Of a stretch of DNA of 64,000 nucleotides, positions 24,325 through 37,675 are shown in pieces (the first letter of the stretch is position 1; each line of letters starts with the position of its first letter). The notes beneath the pieces were generated by a model that did no database searches, was not told the origin of the DNA, and saw only the letters and a list, made by a program, of their open reading frames with translations. The stretch spans positions 372,001 through 436,000 of the forward strand of contig JAHRHY010000002.1 of the NCBI GenBank assembly GCA_019671135.1, given 5' to 3'. The translations under genes and the position numbers were made by a program. This DNA is from Linnemannia hyalina (taxonomy: Eukaryota; Mortierellomycota; Mortierellomycetes; Mortierellales; Mortierellaceae).

Positions 24325-27300
24325 AGTTCGATCATTTGCCACTTTTTTTTTACTACGCAAATATATCTTTTTTCAACAACGAGATCTTTATTTTCGATGA
24401 AAGGGAGCAGCAAAAAAAATATTCTCGCTGTCAAACATCCTTTCACTTTTCTCATCTTCTTTCTCACGGATGCTTGATTTAGGTGCAAACAAGCAAAACA
24501 CATTAGCATATACGAGCTCGATATTGCATTTTGTTGCGAACGAGCATTTTGAAAACAAATGATATTTGTTGCCGATTCTCGGTCCCGCGATCATGGTTGC
24601 TCTGAAGGCTGTAGACCGTAGATTTTTTTTTTCAGAGATGAGGGCCAGGTGCACGACAAACATTCCATGTAGAATTGGGTCCATCCTTTCGCGACATTTT
24701 CCTCGGCCAGGCTGATTTTTTTTTGAGCTGCACTCTTGAGCGCTGCCGACTTTTCTGGATTCGTTGTTCCAAGGTACCCGGATTGAACTGCTCGCCAGTA
24801 TCTCGACCCTATCCAAAGGTATTTTCGAAAGAGAAACGGGGGGGGTCAGCACGCAAGGAAACACGTATTTTATTTTTCTTTTCTTACTTGAACAATGTCA
24901 GGGCGAGCGAAGAACGTTTCGTGTTCAGTTCATTTATTTTCTTGCGACAAACGCGTCAAATATCATTAAGGAGTCGTGCAAACAAACAGGGACGTGTTAG
25001 AACCTCTTTTTTGTATTCGATTAGTGCGCCCGAGGTGTCTTCCGAGTTTGTCATTTCCTTCAGAGTCGCTCAAACAAAGATTATCCGTCTGGGAAGTAGA
25101 GGGGGGTGGCGAGATGAGTGCTCGTTTATCAAGAGGAATAGCGAAAGGGATGATCGGTAGTTCAGCAGGTAGATATATGAGTCAAATCGATGTTTAAAGG
25201 AGAAAAAGGAAGGTGAGAGGCGAAGAAGAATGAGGGATGAGAGATGAGAACATGAGAGAGAGAACGGTAGGTCAGTTGGACTACCAGGTCCGAAAGCGGA
25301 CTGTGAGCTTTAAGGAAAGAAAACAGGTAGACGAAAGAGACGAAAGACTCCAACAAAGCGATTATGGATGGGCGAGGAAGGTCAATGCGGATACGAAATG
25401 GCATGTGCGTGTCCGCGCGTTGATCGTGAACAAAAGAGCCTTTGCTCTAAACTGAGCACAAACCGAGTTAACAGATATCCAATGTGACATGCCCAAAAGC
25501 ATCTGTTCTTTGACGGGAAGAAAAATATACCATCCAGCTCGTAATTACTGGTAACGGAATCAGGGGGGTAAAGACGTCAGAGAAAGAGAGAGAAAAAAAA
25601 ACGGCATGATTTGAATAGCATGAATGCAGGGAAGGACGGAAAAGAAAGAAGAAAAGCAGGAAAGGGACGGAATGGTACGTGCCCGGGTGGTACAAAGAGA
25701 TCAACGTTACCACCACCCGAGACAACCCCCTTCCAACCTTCCCTTTTTTCCTTCTTTTACTTTTGGAGCCGGACCGAACGCTGGCGCAGACCATTCTCTT
25801 GAACTTGTTTCTACGACAACTCATTCGTTTTGTACTTCTTTTTTTTCTCCTCCTCCAATTCCATCGACGCCCTCTCTTCTCACCCTTTCCTCTTTCTCTA
25901 CCTTCATGTCCCACTCATTCCTATCTCTCTTTCTTCTTGCTCACTTCCATCCATATGTTTCTGCGATCAACCCTACTCGTAAGGAAAACGCCAACTCTAC
26001 CCAAGAACACCAGCGAACCATTCAGATCGGCTAAATGGATATTAGGTCGGAGAAGGGAGTACAGGATGGAGGCTAAAGGAAGGACAAAAAAAGTAAGCTC
26101 CTTGCTCGATCACATCCTTCATTGGCTTAACTACGATTTCTTTTTGCTCTTTCTACCTTCAGTTTTTTGACCCCTAAACTTATTTCCATGCTCGTTTGTA
26201 GCATCTCAATTCCTTGTGGAAATTGCTAATGGGAGTTCAAGGGGAGAGGAACAAAGACGAGGAGGCATCGTGTTTCTGTGATCCGAAGTGACAACATCGA
26301 TAATAACCGACACAACCACTGCCTCAAACACTGCTACCGCCGCTGCCCTCAATACCATGAAAATAATACAACCGTGGTTGCGCAAGGAAGGTATGTGGTT
26401 ACAAACACCCAGCAAGAATGTGCCAACCTCTCCCCCTTACCCCCAACCCCTACCATTGATCCATTGACAACGTAAAGCATTAAAAAAAGGAGTGTGAGAG
26501 AAAACAACTTGCAAAAAGCCCACAAAAACGGCATTGTTGAACAAAAAAAATTAAGCATCCTGCAAAAAACCGACAAAAACGCAAATGTCAAGAGCGAGTG
26601 TAACAAAACCACAAAGATGGGAAATGGGACAACGCATACCAAAGGCCAAGGGGGACAAACGGAAAAAAAAGGACTGTTGAAGATTGGAAGTGTGGGGGGT
26701 AGGGTAAACAAAAAAAAACCACACTTATGATAAGGGGTGAAGGTGGACAACATTTCTTGTCCGATGGATGGGTGTCCCTATTCGGTCTATAGGTCCAAGC
26801 ATGCGCATGGATTATCGGTACTCTAACGAGGGGGGCTATTCAGCATGCCTTCACCATATCAACAAGCCTGGGCGGTGGATCCTTGTACAAGGGAATGTAT
26901 TTTGCTTCTTCCATGGCTCACATTCTTCCCGTCCATTTCCAAGGTAGTCAAAGTAAACCACCTCTAATGAATCATGGTGTGCTGCATGCACATGTACAGT
27001 ACGCGTTCGTGCTCCTTCGGTAACCGTCCATCCGTCGTCCGTCGGCTTCCTGGGTAAGACCCCCTTGCTTTCAAGTCGCCTCCTAACTTGTCAGCAACTT
27101 GAGCAAAAAATTCCCGATCGAATCATCGTTGTACAAAGGAGGAAGGAGCTCCAGGAGAAGTAAGCCGTTGAGGACGTTCAGCGCGAACGCGCAGAACCGG
27201 GATCATTTTCGTTTACTTTTACTATTGACTGGTTAATAGACTCGGTGGTGTCGGGAGATGGTTGGCTGCTGCAAAAAAAAAAGAAAAAAAGACAGGACAA

Positions 27301-27916
27301 TGCGAATGGTGGTCTCCAAACCCCTTTGGAGTTTTTTTTTGCGCTACTTTTTCCTCAGTGTAGAAGGGCAATTTACTTCCAACCCCCCATTCCTCCTTTG
27401 TGTCTCCTTTTTGCGCGTCTTTTCGCCTTTTTAGCCCCCAGTGTCAGAATGCTACAAAAGAACAGAAATATGAGGAGAGAGGGTGCGGAGGCGGTGTTGT
27501 GCTGAAGAAAACAAGGACAAATAGAAGAGCCAGAGAGAGAACTATCACCATCTGTATGATAATGATAATGTATATGTAGTAAATGATGAGACCAAACTCA
27601 TTGACCGATACATGCTACTTGGATAGGCTCTATGCTGACTCCCCCCCTTTCTTTTCCATTTCCTTTTTCTTCTTTCGTTTCTTTTTTCCTTTCTTCTTTC
27701 CCTTTCCTTCTGCCTATTTCAAACTACCCTCTTACGACACCAGACAACTCTCCATCCTTACTTCTCTTCTCTTTCATTCTCGTTCTCTCCGCGTTCTCCA
27801 CGAACGGTACCTTCTCACGTCCATCCCTGCCCGATCAGATTCAAGTTCAACACGTAACCTACCTACCAAGACCTCACTCTCGTCCTCATCAAGCAAGCAC
27901 AAAGCCTTTAGAAGCC
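24325..27916. other. 3.6-kb gene-free region upstream of the Myb gene
   Basis: No gene is supported on either strand. Open frames up to 163 codons exist but look like random composition. 26760-27240 is less repetitive and more GC-balanced than its surroundings, though I find no coding pattern. From 27630 to 27916 the DNA is C/T-rich and reads as the Myb promoter and leader. Confidence 0.5.
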
Positions 27917-30900
27917 ATGATGCACCACGCCCGTCGAGCTAGCTATCCATCGCTCAACTACAACCAGGACAACACTTCCCCGCCTCCTCAGCCTCAGTCG
28001 GGTCACCGCCAGCAAGCAAGTCATTCCGGGATGCCTCAGCATCAGTCCTTCCAAACCCTTCACCAACAGCAACAGCAGCAGCAACAACAGCTTCACCAGC
28101 ACATTCAGTATCAGCATCAGCAACAGCCTCCACCACTGCCGAACTCACAACAGCAGCCGAAACAGCAGCAACTTCCATTGATGCACGAGCACCTCCAATA
28201 TCCCACACACCCACACCATCCGACCCATGCACCTCATCCCACAAAAGGAAACAGTGGCGCTGCCTTTGGAGACCGACTACCTCCTCCTTCTTCCACTTTG
28301 GGAAACAAACTCATCCGATCGCACTCGCATACCTTGAGCCATCCGCACCTCCAACTGCCTCCCCACCACAACTATGCCTCTCCACCTCCGCCTCATCCCA
28401 GCCAGCAACAAAAGATCCAAAAGCAACAGCAACAGCAACAGCAACAGCAGTCGTCGTCATCGATGTTGCCTTATCATGGACAGCCGATGCACCCCTCAAT
28501 GTCCTTGCCAATCCATCCAATGTCTTCTTCGCCAACGTCTATGCGCGATGATTACCATCAGCAACAACAGCAACAACAAACAGAGGCAACCATGGAGTCT
28601 GATGACTCTGCGTCTGACAGCGAAGCTTGTGTCGGAGGCATCCAATGGACGCGTCAAGAGGTAACATAAAAACGACGAACTAGTTGACGTATGAGCCGAC
28701 AGAGTGGTGTGGATATGAGACATAACAAACGGCTGGGAAGAACACAATGGACAAGAGGTGTGGAAATGGGTTTCGGAACGTGGTTGTTTAGTCATACGCC
28801 CTACACCTCCGTCGGCGTAGTCGTGTAGTCCTTATGTATCACCATCGGCAGTTGTTTTTGTTGATGATATTGCTTCTGTTTGTTATCCATGTTTTCCCCT
28901 CCTTTTCTTCAGGTTCTTTTTAATTCCCAAACCCCCTACGTTTTTCTCTCTTTTTCGCATCCATTGACCCAGCTCAAGGAGCCAGCGATGGGGCACTTTT
29001 GTTCTCATTTTTCTTTTGCTTTGTTACCTGGGTTGTGTGTGACATGGCCGTTGCAACCACATTCTTTTTCTTATCGCCTTCATCCAGCACTGCCTTTTTC
29101 TTCACCAATTGTTTACCAGCTGGGGGGATAGAGTGTGTTCTTGAAAGTCATCCAGATCGGTCTATTCCATCTCCAACCCTCCACGTTGGGGGGGGGGGGA
29201 TATTTTGCTTAGCTTGCGTTCTTTTTTGGGTGCAAGGATGATCTGATGTTGACTCAATGTGCGAAGCGAAAGAGGGGCTGGTGAAAGAGGGGGTAGGGAT
29301 GAGGAGGGAGGGAGTGAAGCAGGGAGGGAGTGGGAGGGATGAAGGGATGAACAGAGAGACGAGAAGGGGGTCAATGGAGAGACACAGAGACAAGAGGAAG
29401 AACAATGCCAGAAATAAGGAGTGCATGGTTGGCATGTCCGCCTGTCTACCTTACAGCCAGTTGTTATTGTTATCGACCCATGGCTCTCATTATCGACGTG
29501 TGTGTGTGTGTCGCCCCAACGTCCAGCCCTTTTTTATTTCCCTCCTCCGTGTATGTGCCAAAACAATGGTCGATGCTTACCCTTGTTCGGTCCCTGAATT
29601 CGTGGCGCGTTCCCAGGACAGAAGAACTGCGCGTTAAATGAGCGTGTTCGTGGATATTAATATTATCCCACGGTGAATGGAACATGGTCAACGGGTTGTA
29701 AACATCTCCATCTCAAAGGATGAGGAAGAACGATGCATGCTATAGAGTGATATACAAATATCAACATACACACTACGGTGCGATGACGACGTTTGTATGC
29801 CCCTCTTCTCGTAATGGTGTTGATGACCTACTTTCATGGGGGTCGCTGCATCTTTCAACCCCCCTCTTCTTCTCTCTCTCTTTCTCTATCCCTTTCCCTT
29901 TTTCTCTCTTTTGACAATGCCTTTGCGAGAAAGAGATATCACGAACAAGAGTGGTATTGCATTGAGCCATGACATATTTATTTTTTTGCTATATTTGCTT
30001 GCCACCAATGGTTCCAAGCACCTTGTGTTCAATTGAACAACAATCTCTATGATTTCCTAACAGTCGACTGCCAGCTGAGTGTATGGTTCTGTTGCTTGCG
30101 GTCACTGTCCTTCCATACCCTCCAAGCCCCTCACTCACTTCTTTTGAATTGTATCAGGAGCCATACTATTCTCTCGTGTACGAGTGTGTGTGCGTTTGCT
30201 CCCTCTCCTCCTCTTTCTTTTTCGCCTCTTGCTCTCATTGATTATTCAATGACCCAGGGCATTCCTTGCAGTCCTCCTCTCTTTTCCTTCTTTTCTCTCC
30301 TCTCATAGTTCCTCCTCTTCCTCCTCCTCTTTTCTTTGAAAACACTCTCGTTTTTTACTCTTCGTCTTCTACCCACAGTTTTTACCCCTTTTCGCTCTTT
30401 CCTCCCCTTGACCATTCACCTGTCCTCTCTCTCTCTCTCTTTTCTTTTCTTTTCTTTCTTTTGAACTGTCCCACAGTCCCCCTTTCCTTATTATCGTTGC
30501 CCTCATTTTTCTTTTCACTCTTCTTGCCTACTTTCCCCCAGCCCTCACACCAGCCTAATCCCTTCGCCACACTCACGTTCCGCGCATACACACACCACCC
30601 TCGCAACGGTGATCGTCATTTTTCACAACCCCCAGCACACCAATACCAACCATCCAATCAACCGACACAGAACAGCCGCTGATTGGTTTACAGCAGTATC
30701 CACGCGCCTCCGGAACTCTTCTTATCTCTACTTTCTACTTTTCTTACCCTTTATCCACAACCCTACTCTTCTAAAGAAAGGCACAGCCCTCGCCTTTTTT
30801 GCGTTCTTCTTATCGTTAATTGTAAATAATACTATTCAGCATTGTACTTTCCATGGCATTGTCCACTGGGAGACAGAAGAGAAGAGAGGACTTGGGTTTT

Positions 30901-33651
30901 GTACAGGAGTGAGGAATGAGTGTGAAGGAAACAAATAACAGGGGTCGACTGCGCATAATACCCTATTACCCGCTGCTGTGTTCAACCCGAAAGGCGACCG
31001 TTAACTAATGCATACATTTTCTTGTCTCTTTTGTTCCATCTCTCCCACTTACTCTTTCATTGTCGACTGTTTTTTTGTATCGTCTTACTGTCGCCTTCCC
31101 TGCTCGTCATGCACATACATACCACTCCATCTAGGACAACTTGCTACGAGAGGCAGCGGCAAAGTTCAGCGGCAAGGCCTGGAAGAGAATAGCTGAGTAC
31201 TGCTTCCCAGACGGATCTCGAGACAAGGATCAGTGCCTACAACGTTGGCGAATGATCTCCAAGCCCAGATCGATCAAAGGTCCATGGACCCCAGAGGTAA
31301 AAGAACAGGCCTTTTCCTTGTTTCCAATGTCTCTCCTTTTTTCAATTCTCTTTGCACAATCGTGCCTTGTACTTGCTTATTCTTGCTATTGTTCTCGTTT
31401 GTTCTCCCTCCCTCTATCTCTCTGTCAATCAGTCCATCCCTTCCACCAATCCCTCCATCGATATCATCGGCATGCCTTTCGCCTCTTTTTCTTTAGTTAA
31501 GCCGCATTGACCCTCCTTCCCCACTAACAGCTCTCATTTTTGTTTTTGTATTGCATCACCATAGGAGGATCGACAACTCCGGAACCTTGTGAAGGAATTG
31601 GGAGCAGAGAAATGGGTCCTTATTGCAAGCCGATTGGGCTCGCGCACTGGAAAGCAGTGCCGTGAACGGTGGCATAACCATCTCGATCCCAGCAGTAAGT
31701 TGTTGAACCTATTCACCCATTCATCGCCCTTTTACACAAAATTCGAAGGGGCAGGTCTTGTCTTTGTAGTGGGGAGGGGGTTTAGGAGTTTGGAGCAGAC
31801 TCACTAAATTATCCTCCGAACTGTCCCCCTTGTTCTTGTTTCTGAACAATAGTTGACAAGTCACCCTTCACAGCGAAAGAAGACGAACTCATATTCAAGT
31901 TGTTTGAGCAGTTTGGATCCAAGTGGGCGGAAATGTCTAAGCTGATGCCAGGTCGTCCCGATAACGCCATCAAAAACCACTTCAACACATCCATGCAGCG
32001 AAAGCGAAGGCGCCTCAGTCTTCAGGATCCCTCAGGTATGGCCCTTTAGCGTTATTTTAGCGTAGCTCAAGAATGGGATTGTTTGAGAGTCGAACCCAGA
32101 CAGAGTTGCCATTAACCTGCCTAAACATTTTTTTCCCTACTCCTTTACTATCATGTAGAACTCCAGATGAAACTTCATGACATCAGCTCAGGGTCCACAA
32201 CAGGCAACATCTCACCGCTCGCCTCACCGACCTCTGCTACCTCGCCCACTGCGCTCTCTCGCAACCATCGCTTCGATCCATATGGTAAACTATCATAATT
32301 TCCTTGACCAAATATGCCAACATTCTTTTGCGCATTAACATGCATGCTAACCACACATTTTTATATATATATACATTTACAATTTACAGAGAGGCGACAC
32401 TCCATGCCGTCACTGGAGTTGGCGGCAAAGGCTCACGCAGGGTTCCAGGCAGCTCACGCACATGGCGCACAGGAGAACCAACACGAAGGTCCCCAGACGC
32501 CTCGCAGCATTCTCACACCTCCTATCACCCCCGACACCAAGGGCAAAATCCAGTTCTCTCCCAACATGTCGCGCTCCATCTCTATGGGGTCCAGCGTCCG
32601 GTCAGCCTCTGGAAACTACCCTTCACATAACAAGTCCCTCCAAGGCCCTAGTCCTGGACAAACAAGGCCAAACTTGCCTGGCAACCCTTCGATCCACAAG
32701 TCCAATGGTTCATATTATGCATCTACTTCGGCAGCCATGGTGACGTCTGTCTCATCGCCCAACACCTCCCTTGGAAACAATATGCAAAGCAAGATGATCC
32801 GGTCGTCCTCTGCCATGGCAGTATCGGGCTCAAGCGGTGCAGTGCCACCCCATAACAGTCATCCCGTTGAGCATGGACATGGTTACTACCATCAAGAGCA
32901 TCAATTGAACCACTCGCTTCCGCGCCCCGACATGACCCGACACGAGTCTTTGGGACATCACCCTAGTCGACAGAGTCAACACGAGCATCACCGGTCATTG
33001 GATATTGACCCATTCTCGGCACTGGCAGAGTTGGCTAACTTGGCTGAGCAGCATCGCGAGATGCCCGTTCGAGATCGACCCACCACCGTTGTTGTCCAGA
33101 GCAAGGAGGAGCCAACAGAGTATGGCCATGAAAGCGAGTACGGAGGACCAAGGAGGGCGTCCATGTCTGTGATTTTGGACCGCAACAACGACATCGAGGA
33201 TACTGTGATGAGCACCAAGATCGCCAAACCGACCAACCTCGCTCGCCGATTCTCGACCTCTTTAAGTCACCTAAAGGAAGAGGACCATACCGAGGAACAT
33301 CAGGGATACTCTCAGTACAACTCCCAGCAAGGGCACCGCTCGTACCATATCGACCAACGACCTGGACCTGACGGTTTTCAAGCTGGTCGCCGACACTCGC
33401 TATCTCCGACTTCAGGATTGTCGCCACCAGCCTACTTTCGGTCTGAGCGGTCGTCTGTGGACTATTCCAACTCTGAGCACGGATCTGACCGCGATCAGGA
33501 TGACATGGATATGGATCATGATGTGCAAAAGCAGAAGCAGGCTTCGCCCAAGCCTAGTGCCTCCTACCTTGCGATACGTCGTGGCTCGGTCCGAGAACTC
33601 ATGGCCATCGACAACCTCTGCCTAAGTTCTGAGGAGATGGAACGCCGATAA
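27917..33651 (+). CDS. Three-repeat Myb (3R-Myb) transcription factor
   Basis: Six exons: 27917-28660, 31135-31296, 31565-31694, 31853-32035, 32159-32284 and 32390-33651, giving 868 aa. Residues 1-240 are Gln/His/Pro-rich with several poly-Gln runs. Three Myb repeats follow at about 243-295, 296-345 and 346-400. R1 is joined across the first intron (GGIQWTRQE, then DNLLREAAAKF). R2 reads KGPWTPEEDRQL with RTGKQCRERWHNHLDP. R3 reads SPFTAKEDELIFKLFEQFG with RPDNAIKNHFNT. Each repeat keeps regularly spaced aromatic residues. This c-Myb-like order suggests a nuclear DNA-binding regulator, by family often of the cell cycle. The remainder is Ser/His/Pro-rich and disordered. The first intron is 2474 nt, far longer than any other here. 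An in-frame ATG at 27632 was rejected. Confidence 0.93.
28661..31134 (+). other. Very long first intron of the Myb gene
   Basis: It begins GTAACA directly after the WTRQE codons and ends CATCTAG before the codons for DNLLREA. No gene is seen inside. It holds simple tracts such as an 11-G run near 29190, a GT run near 29500 and pyrimidine-rich stretches between 30180 and 30540. Confidence 0.8.
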
Positions 33652-34273
33652 AAACCTTGGCTACTCTTTCATTTTCACTATTGAATCAAATCCTTCTTTC
33701 TACTGAGGCAAGATACTCACTTTGTACATAACACATTCTTTTAATCATCTCAGTATGCAATACCCTATTTCCCTTTTAATATCCATTCCGCACTTTCGTT
33801 TCTTTACCTACCTCATTTTACCTTTGAATTCTCCCCCTTTGCACACTTCTAACAACTCGTTTAGATCAGTAGTTTTCTCTTTTTTTCTTTCTTTCTTTTA
33901 CTTGCGCGTTTTTGTATTCTGTAGATAGCGTTCTTTTCCTTCATTTCTTTTGCGTTTGTTCCATTAAAGGGGAGTTTTCTTCATACATGTACATGCTATT
34001 TTTTAATCCGCAGCCAAGTGTGGGCGCGTTCTTTGGAGAGTTGATCCAAGGTTTACTTCCGCGCAAATGAATTTTAGCAAGTCGCGACTCTAATCAATTC
34101 GTGTCCCAGAGGGAACAGTCACCCTCCTCAGCGCGCTTTTAAATAGAAGAGCTGATCCCAACACCATCATCTCCACCCAACGACATCCTCGTTCTCTTCC
34201 TCTTTTTCACCCTACCAACAACTCACTTCTCTCTCTCTCTCTCCCCTTCATTTCAACGACTTTATACCCCACC
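33652..34273. other. Intergenic region between Myb and WD40 genes
   Basis: It holds the Myb 3' UTR (T-rich) and the WD40 promoter, with a CT-repeat leader near 34228-34244. No other gene is seen. Confidence 0.5.
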
Positions 34274-36141
34274 ATGTCAACCCAACCAACAACATACCAG
34301 ATCCCAGTGGAGGACATCGACTTTTCGCCCAACATCAGTTCAGAGGCCGAGAACTTTTTCCAGACTGATGCCGACATTGCGAGGATGGAGGCAAGAAAGG
34401 GGATGGTCAACTTTGATAAGGGACAAGCCATCAAGGTCTCATCCAAGGTCCTTGATATGTGTCTCGGTCTGCGTCGGTCCGCCTTTGCTTCTTCTGCTGC
34501 TGCTGCTGCTTCTGCGAATACGACTGAGGAGGTTTCACCAGCGGGCGAAGAATCAAACACGATGAAGGCGATTGTTGTGGAGGATAAGGCGTTGGTGGGT
34601 GCGACGCTGTTTACGGCCGAGAGCGGGCATGTTGCGCGCAAGATCAACCTTGAGGTATATTGTGGTGATTGAACCCCCCCCCCCCTGCTGGTTGTTGATC
34701 GTGTGTTTTTTTTTTTTTTTGCCTGAATTTCTTTCAGGGTTGGCACACTCTTACAAATTCGACGTTCTAATTATTCCTTTCCTTCCGTCGTGGCAAAAAA
34801 ACAATAACAAACAACGCGATCAGACAGGAAAGACGATGAAGCTGTTCCATGGACACACAGGACCAGTCACCAGAGTAGTTGTCTACCAAACCCACCAGGG
34901 CCAGGAGCGACTCATTACAGGATCATGGGACAAGACCATCCGCGTCTGGGACACAGAGTCCAAGACCTGTCTCGCCACCCTCAAGGGCCATACCGATTTC
35001 GTCAAAGCCCTTGCAGTCCGGACCATCATTGTTGATAACCCCGAAGGTGGCGAGAAGAGGAAGAAGATTGCACATGAGTTGTTCTCGGCTTCGTACGACG
35101 GGACGATCATGCATTGGGATCTGGAGAAGTTCGAAGAGTTCCGTGGAGGTGCTGGTGGGCCTTGGAAGGGACATGCGCGTGGGATCAATGATCTCTGTCT
35201 GACTATCGAGGAGGATAATGAGCAGAAGGATGATGATGCAGAGGAGAAAGAGGATCATGGAAAGGAGTACTTGTATTCGGCAGGAAGTGACGGAACGATC
35301 CGGAAATGGGATATTGAACGTGGGCAGGGGAGGGGTGGACACTGTGTGCATGTATTTAAACACCATGAGACAACTGTTTACAGGGTCGTTGTTGAAGCTG
35401 GAGTCGAGATCTGGTCTACATCTGCCGATAAGACTGCACAGCGACTTGACCTTGAGGTAAAAATTTATTTTCGTGGAGTATTTGCCCTGTTTTTTGAGAA
35501 TTTGGACCTGGACAGCGATATCGAATATTGTTCTCTAACTTTTTCTTTTATTTTTGTATTTGTGGGAAATTGTAGACGAAGAAGGTGGACACGTCGTTGT
35601 GGCATCCGGATTTTGTAAAGTCGATCGCGCTTGCAGGGCCTTATATTGTTACAGGAGGACGCCAGGAATCTGTGCGCGTCTGGTCTGTCGCCGTAAGTGG
35701 ATCGTGCAGCGACAACAATGCATTACGACTATGGCGTTCTTAAACCCATTGCAAACATGAAGGTATGTCAGCAACTGGAGGCAAGCAACTAATTCACAAC
35801 TCTATTCGTATACATGAATAATATAGACGGGAAAGCTGATTACGGAGATTAAGGGACACTTTGACGAGGTGTCGAGTATGGTTTCATTGGGGACGACACT
35901 GATTACGGGATCGCTGGATAACACGGTCCGTCGGTGGTCGTTGAAAGAACAGGATCTGGTCCCTCCAGTTCCCAAAGAGGACGATCCTTCTGTTGCTGCG
36001 CTTTCCTTGGGAGGCGCTTCGGAGACAGTGGTGACGAAAGTGGAGGAGAAGAAGGCTGAGGAGGAGCGCAAGCCGGGGATGATGACTGAGGAGGAGGAGA
36101 GAGAGCTTGCGGAGCTCATGGGAAGCGATGATGACGATTAG
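34274..36141 (+). CDS. WD40-repeat protein of unknown specific function
   Basis: Four exons, 34274-34654, 34824-35456, 35576-35692 and 35827-36141, give 481 aa. Residues 1-127 are a non-repeat N-terminal region, with an Ala/Ser run and DFSPNISSEAENFFQTD, that I do not recognise. At least six WD40-type blades follow, for example LITGSWDKTIRVWD, LFSASYDGTIMHWD, LYSAGSDGTIRKWD, IWSTSADKTAQRLD, IVTGGRQESVRVWS and LITGSLDNTVRRWS. An acidic tail ends ELMGSDDDD. Such propellers are scaffolds for protein complexes; the partner cannot be told from sequence. The tail and the N-terminal region look like a distinct fungal subfamily rather than a canonical Gbeta. Confidence 0.9.
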
Positions 36142-36990
36142 ACAGGCTTGCCACACTATGAATGTTATGTTATTAAGAATGCTCTTATTTCCTGTCATAT
36201 TTTTTTGTTTTTCGTGTGGGTGGTCTGCACAGGCTATTGTTGAGAAGGGTCCAGGCTTTTTTATCGACTCTATCCCCCATCTGATTCCCCTCTCCATGGG
36301 GGGAGGAGGGGAGGGGGTTCGCACCCACAGAAAAAAAGGGTGTCGATGAGCAAGCACGAACCTTCCCTTCGCTCACCTGCTGTTGTTAGCTCGGGTTTTT
36401 TTTCGAGCCAAGGGATGGAGAAGGAAAGCCCAGGCACTCAGTAGGTCAGGACAAAAAAATAACTCAAGCATACCCAATCATTGCCCACGAATTGTATTAC
36501 GAGATCTGGTCATTTCCCGATCGTTAACCCATGCATAGTCCTCTCTCACTAGCCACTTGTCTACTCTTGCCCTCTTGGCTCACAAGCCCATAACATCGAC
36601 TCCTTCTTCTTGCTTATGTTTTTCAGTCGCAGGCAAACACCAACCACATTTTCGAATAAGCAGGGTCCAGTGAAGAGACCGAGGATAGAGGTGGAGTTTT
36701 TTTCATTTTAGTTGCGCTCGCAGTCTCGTGGTCATGTTTCTCATGGGGAGGGTGGTAATGGAATTGGAAACGCAATTGTTAGGTTTCTTGTCACCTCCTC
36801 TTGTCTTTTCGTTTCGCGTTTCTTTCTTTTCTGTTGCGTTGTATGTTCGTGTTTGGTTTGAATTTTCCTTCCTTCACCCCTGAACCATATCCATTATCCA
36901 TTATCCGCAGACCACAAAAAATGTGTATGAAAATAGACAATGCAGAAATGAGATTGCATGCATAGCATGTCCACGGTGTTTGGCCTAGAC

Positions 36991-36992
<2 letters not shown>

Positions 36993-37024
<32 letters not shown>

Positions 37025-37031
37025 AAAAAAA
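36993..37031. repeat. (GA)n microsatellite followed by A run
   Basis: About 14 GA dinucleotides are followed directly by an A homopolymer. Confidence 0.9.
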
Positions 37032-37650
37032 GATCTTGCTTTGCGATGCTGCATACATGCATGCGTTTTTGCTCTTATTTTTTTTAATCGCTAGTATTCC
37101 TTATTGTTGCGCCAAGTAAGTAGTTCCTGTTCACCCGAGCCGAGCAATGTCTCCCTTCTTTTCTTCTTGAATGAAAAAAAAAGACATTCGAGATGCATGA
37201 TTCAGAGATATTAACATCTGGATCTTTCTTTCCAAGCCAGAGCCCCCCTCTTCTCTAGTAAAGTGAAAGTACACACAGCCTTTTGCTAGGAGCTTTTTTT
37301 TTTTTTTGACAGAGCAGGGGACGTGTCGACCTGTGGAGGATGAGGTGAGCTCGACTAATGAGGATTGAAAAATGAGCTCGACATGTCGTTGATAGCTCGC
37401 AAACGATTATAGAAAGAAAAAAAAAAAAGACAACGTTGGACACCCTCACACGGGAGGCACTTGGGTACGAGAATTGATTATTACGTTTGATAAAGACTCT
37501 GTGTGCCCTTTGTGTTTGTTGTTTTTCTGTTGATTTTGTGTTCAAGTGTCTACAAAAATGTTAGAGTTCATTGTCCGGGAATAAAAAAAGTGCGATTCGG
37601 CTGGGCATTTCTTTTTGTTTCGTATGATCTTCGCCGTTTCTTTGTGCGTG

Positions 37651-37675
37651 TTTTTTTTTTTTTTTTTTTTTTTTT
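37651..37675. repeat. T homopolymer
   Basis: A run of 25 thymines, the longest homopolymer noticed in the window. Confidence 0.85.

Noticed and set aside
24388..25160. Overlapping 158- and 161-codon frames downstream of signal peptide peptidase
   Set aside because: They lie on opposite strands over the same DNA, and neither shows a known motif or codon pattern.
27632..27916. Upstream in-frame ATG extending the Myb protein by 95 residues
   Set aside because: The added sequence is a pyrimidine-rich leader translating to Phe/Ser/Leu runs; the ATG at 27917 starts a more protein-like frame.
32085..32110. GAGTCGAACCCAGAC, resembling a tRNA T-arm
   Set aside because: It lies inside a Myb intron and no matching acceptor or anticodon arms could be folded around it by eye.
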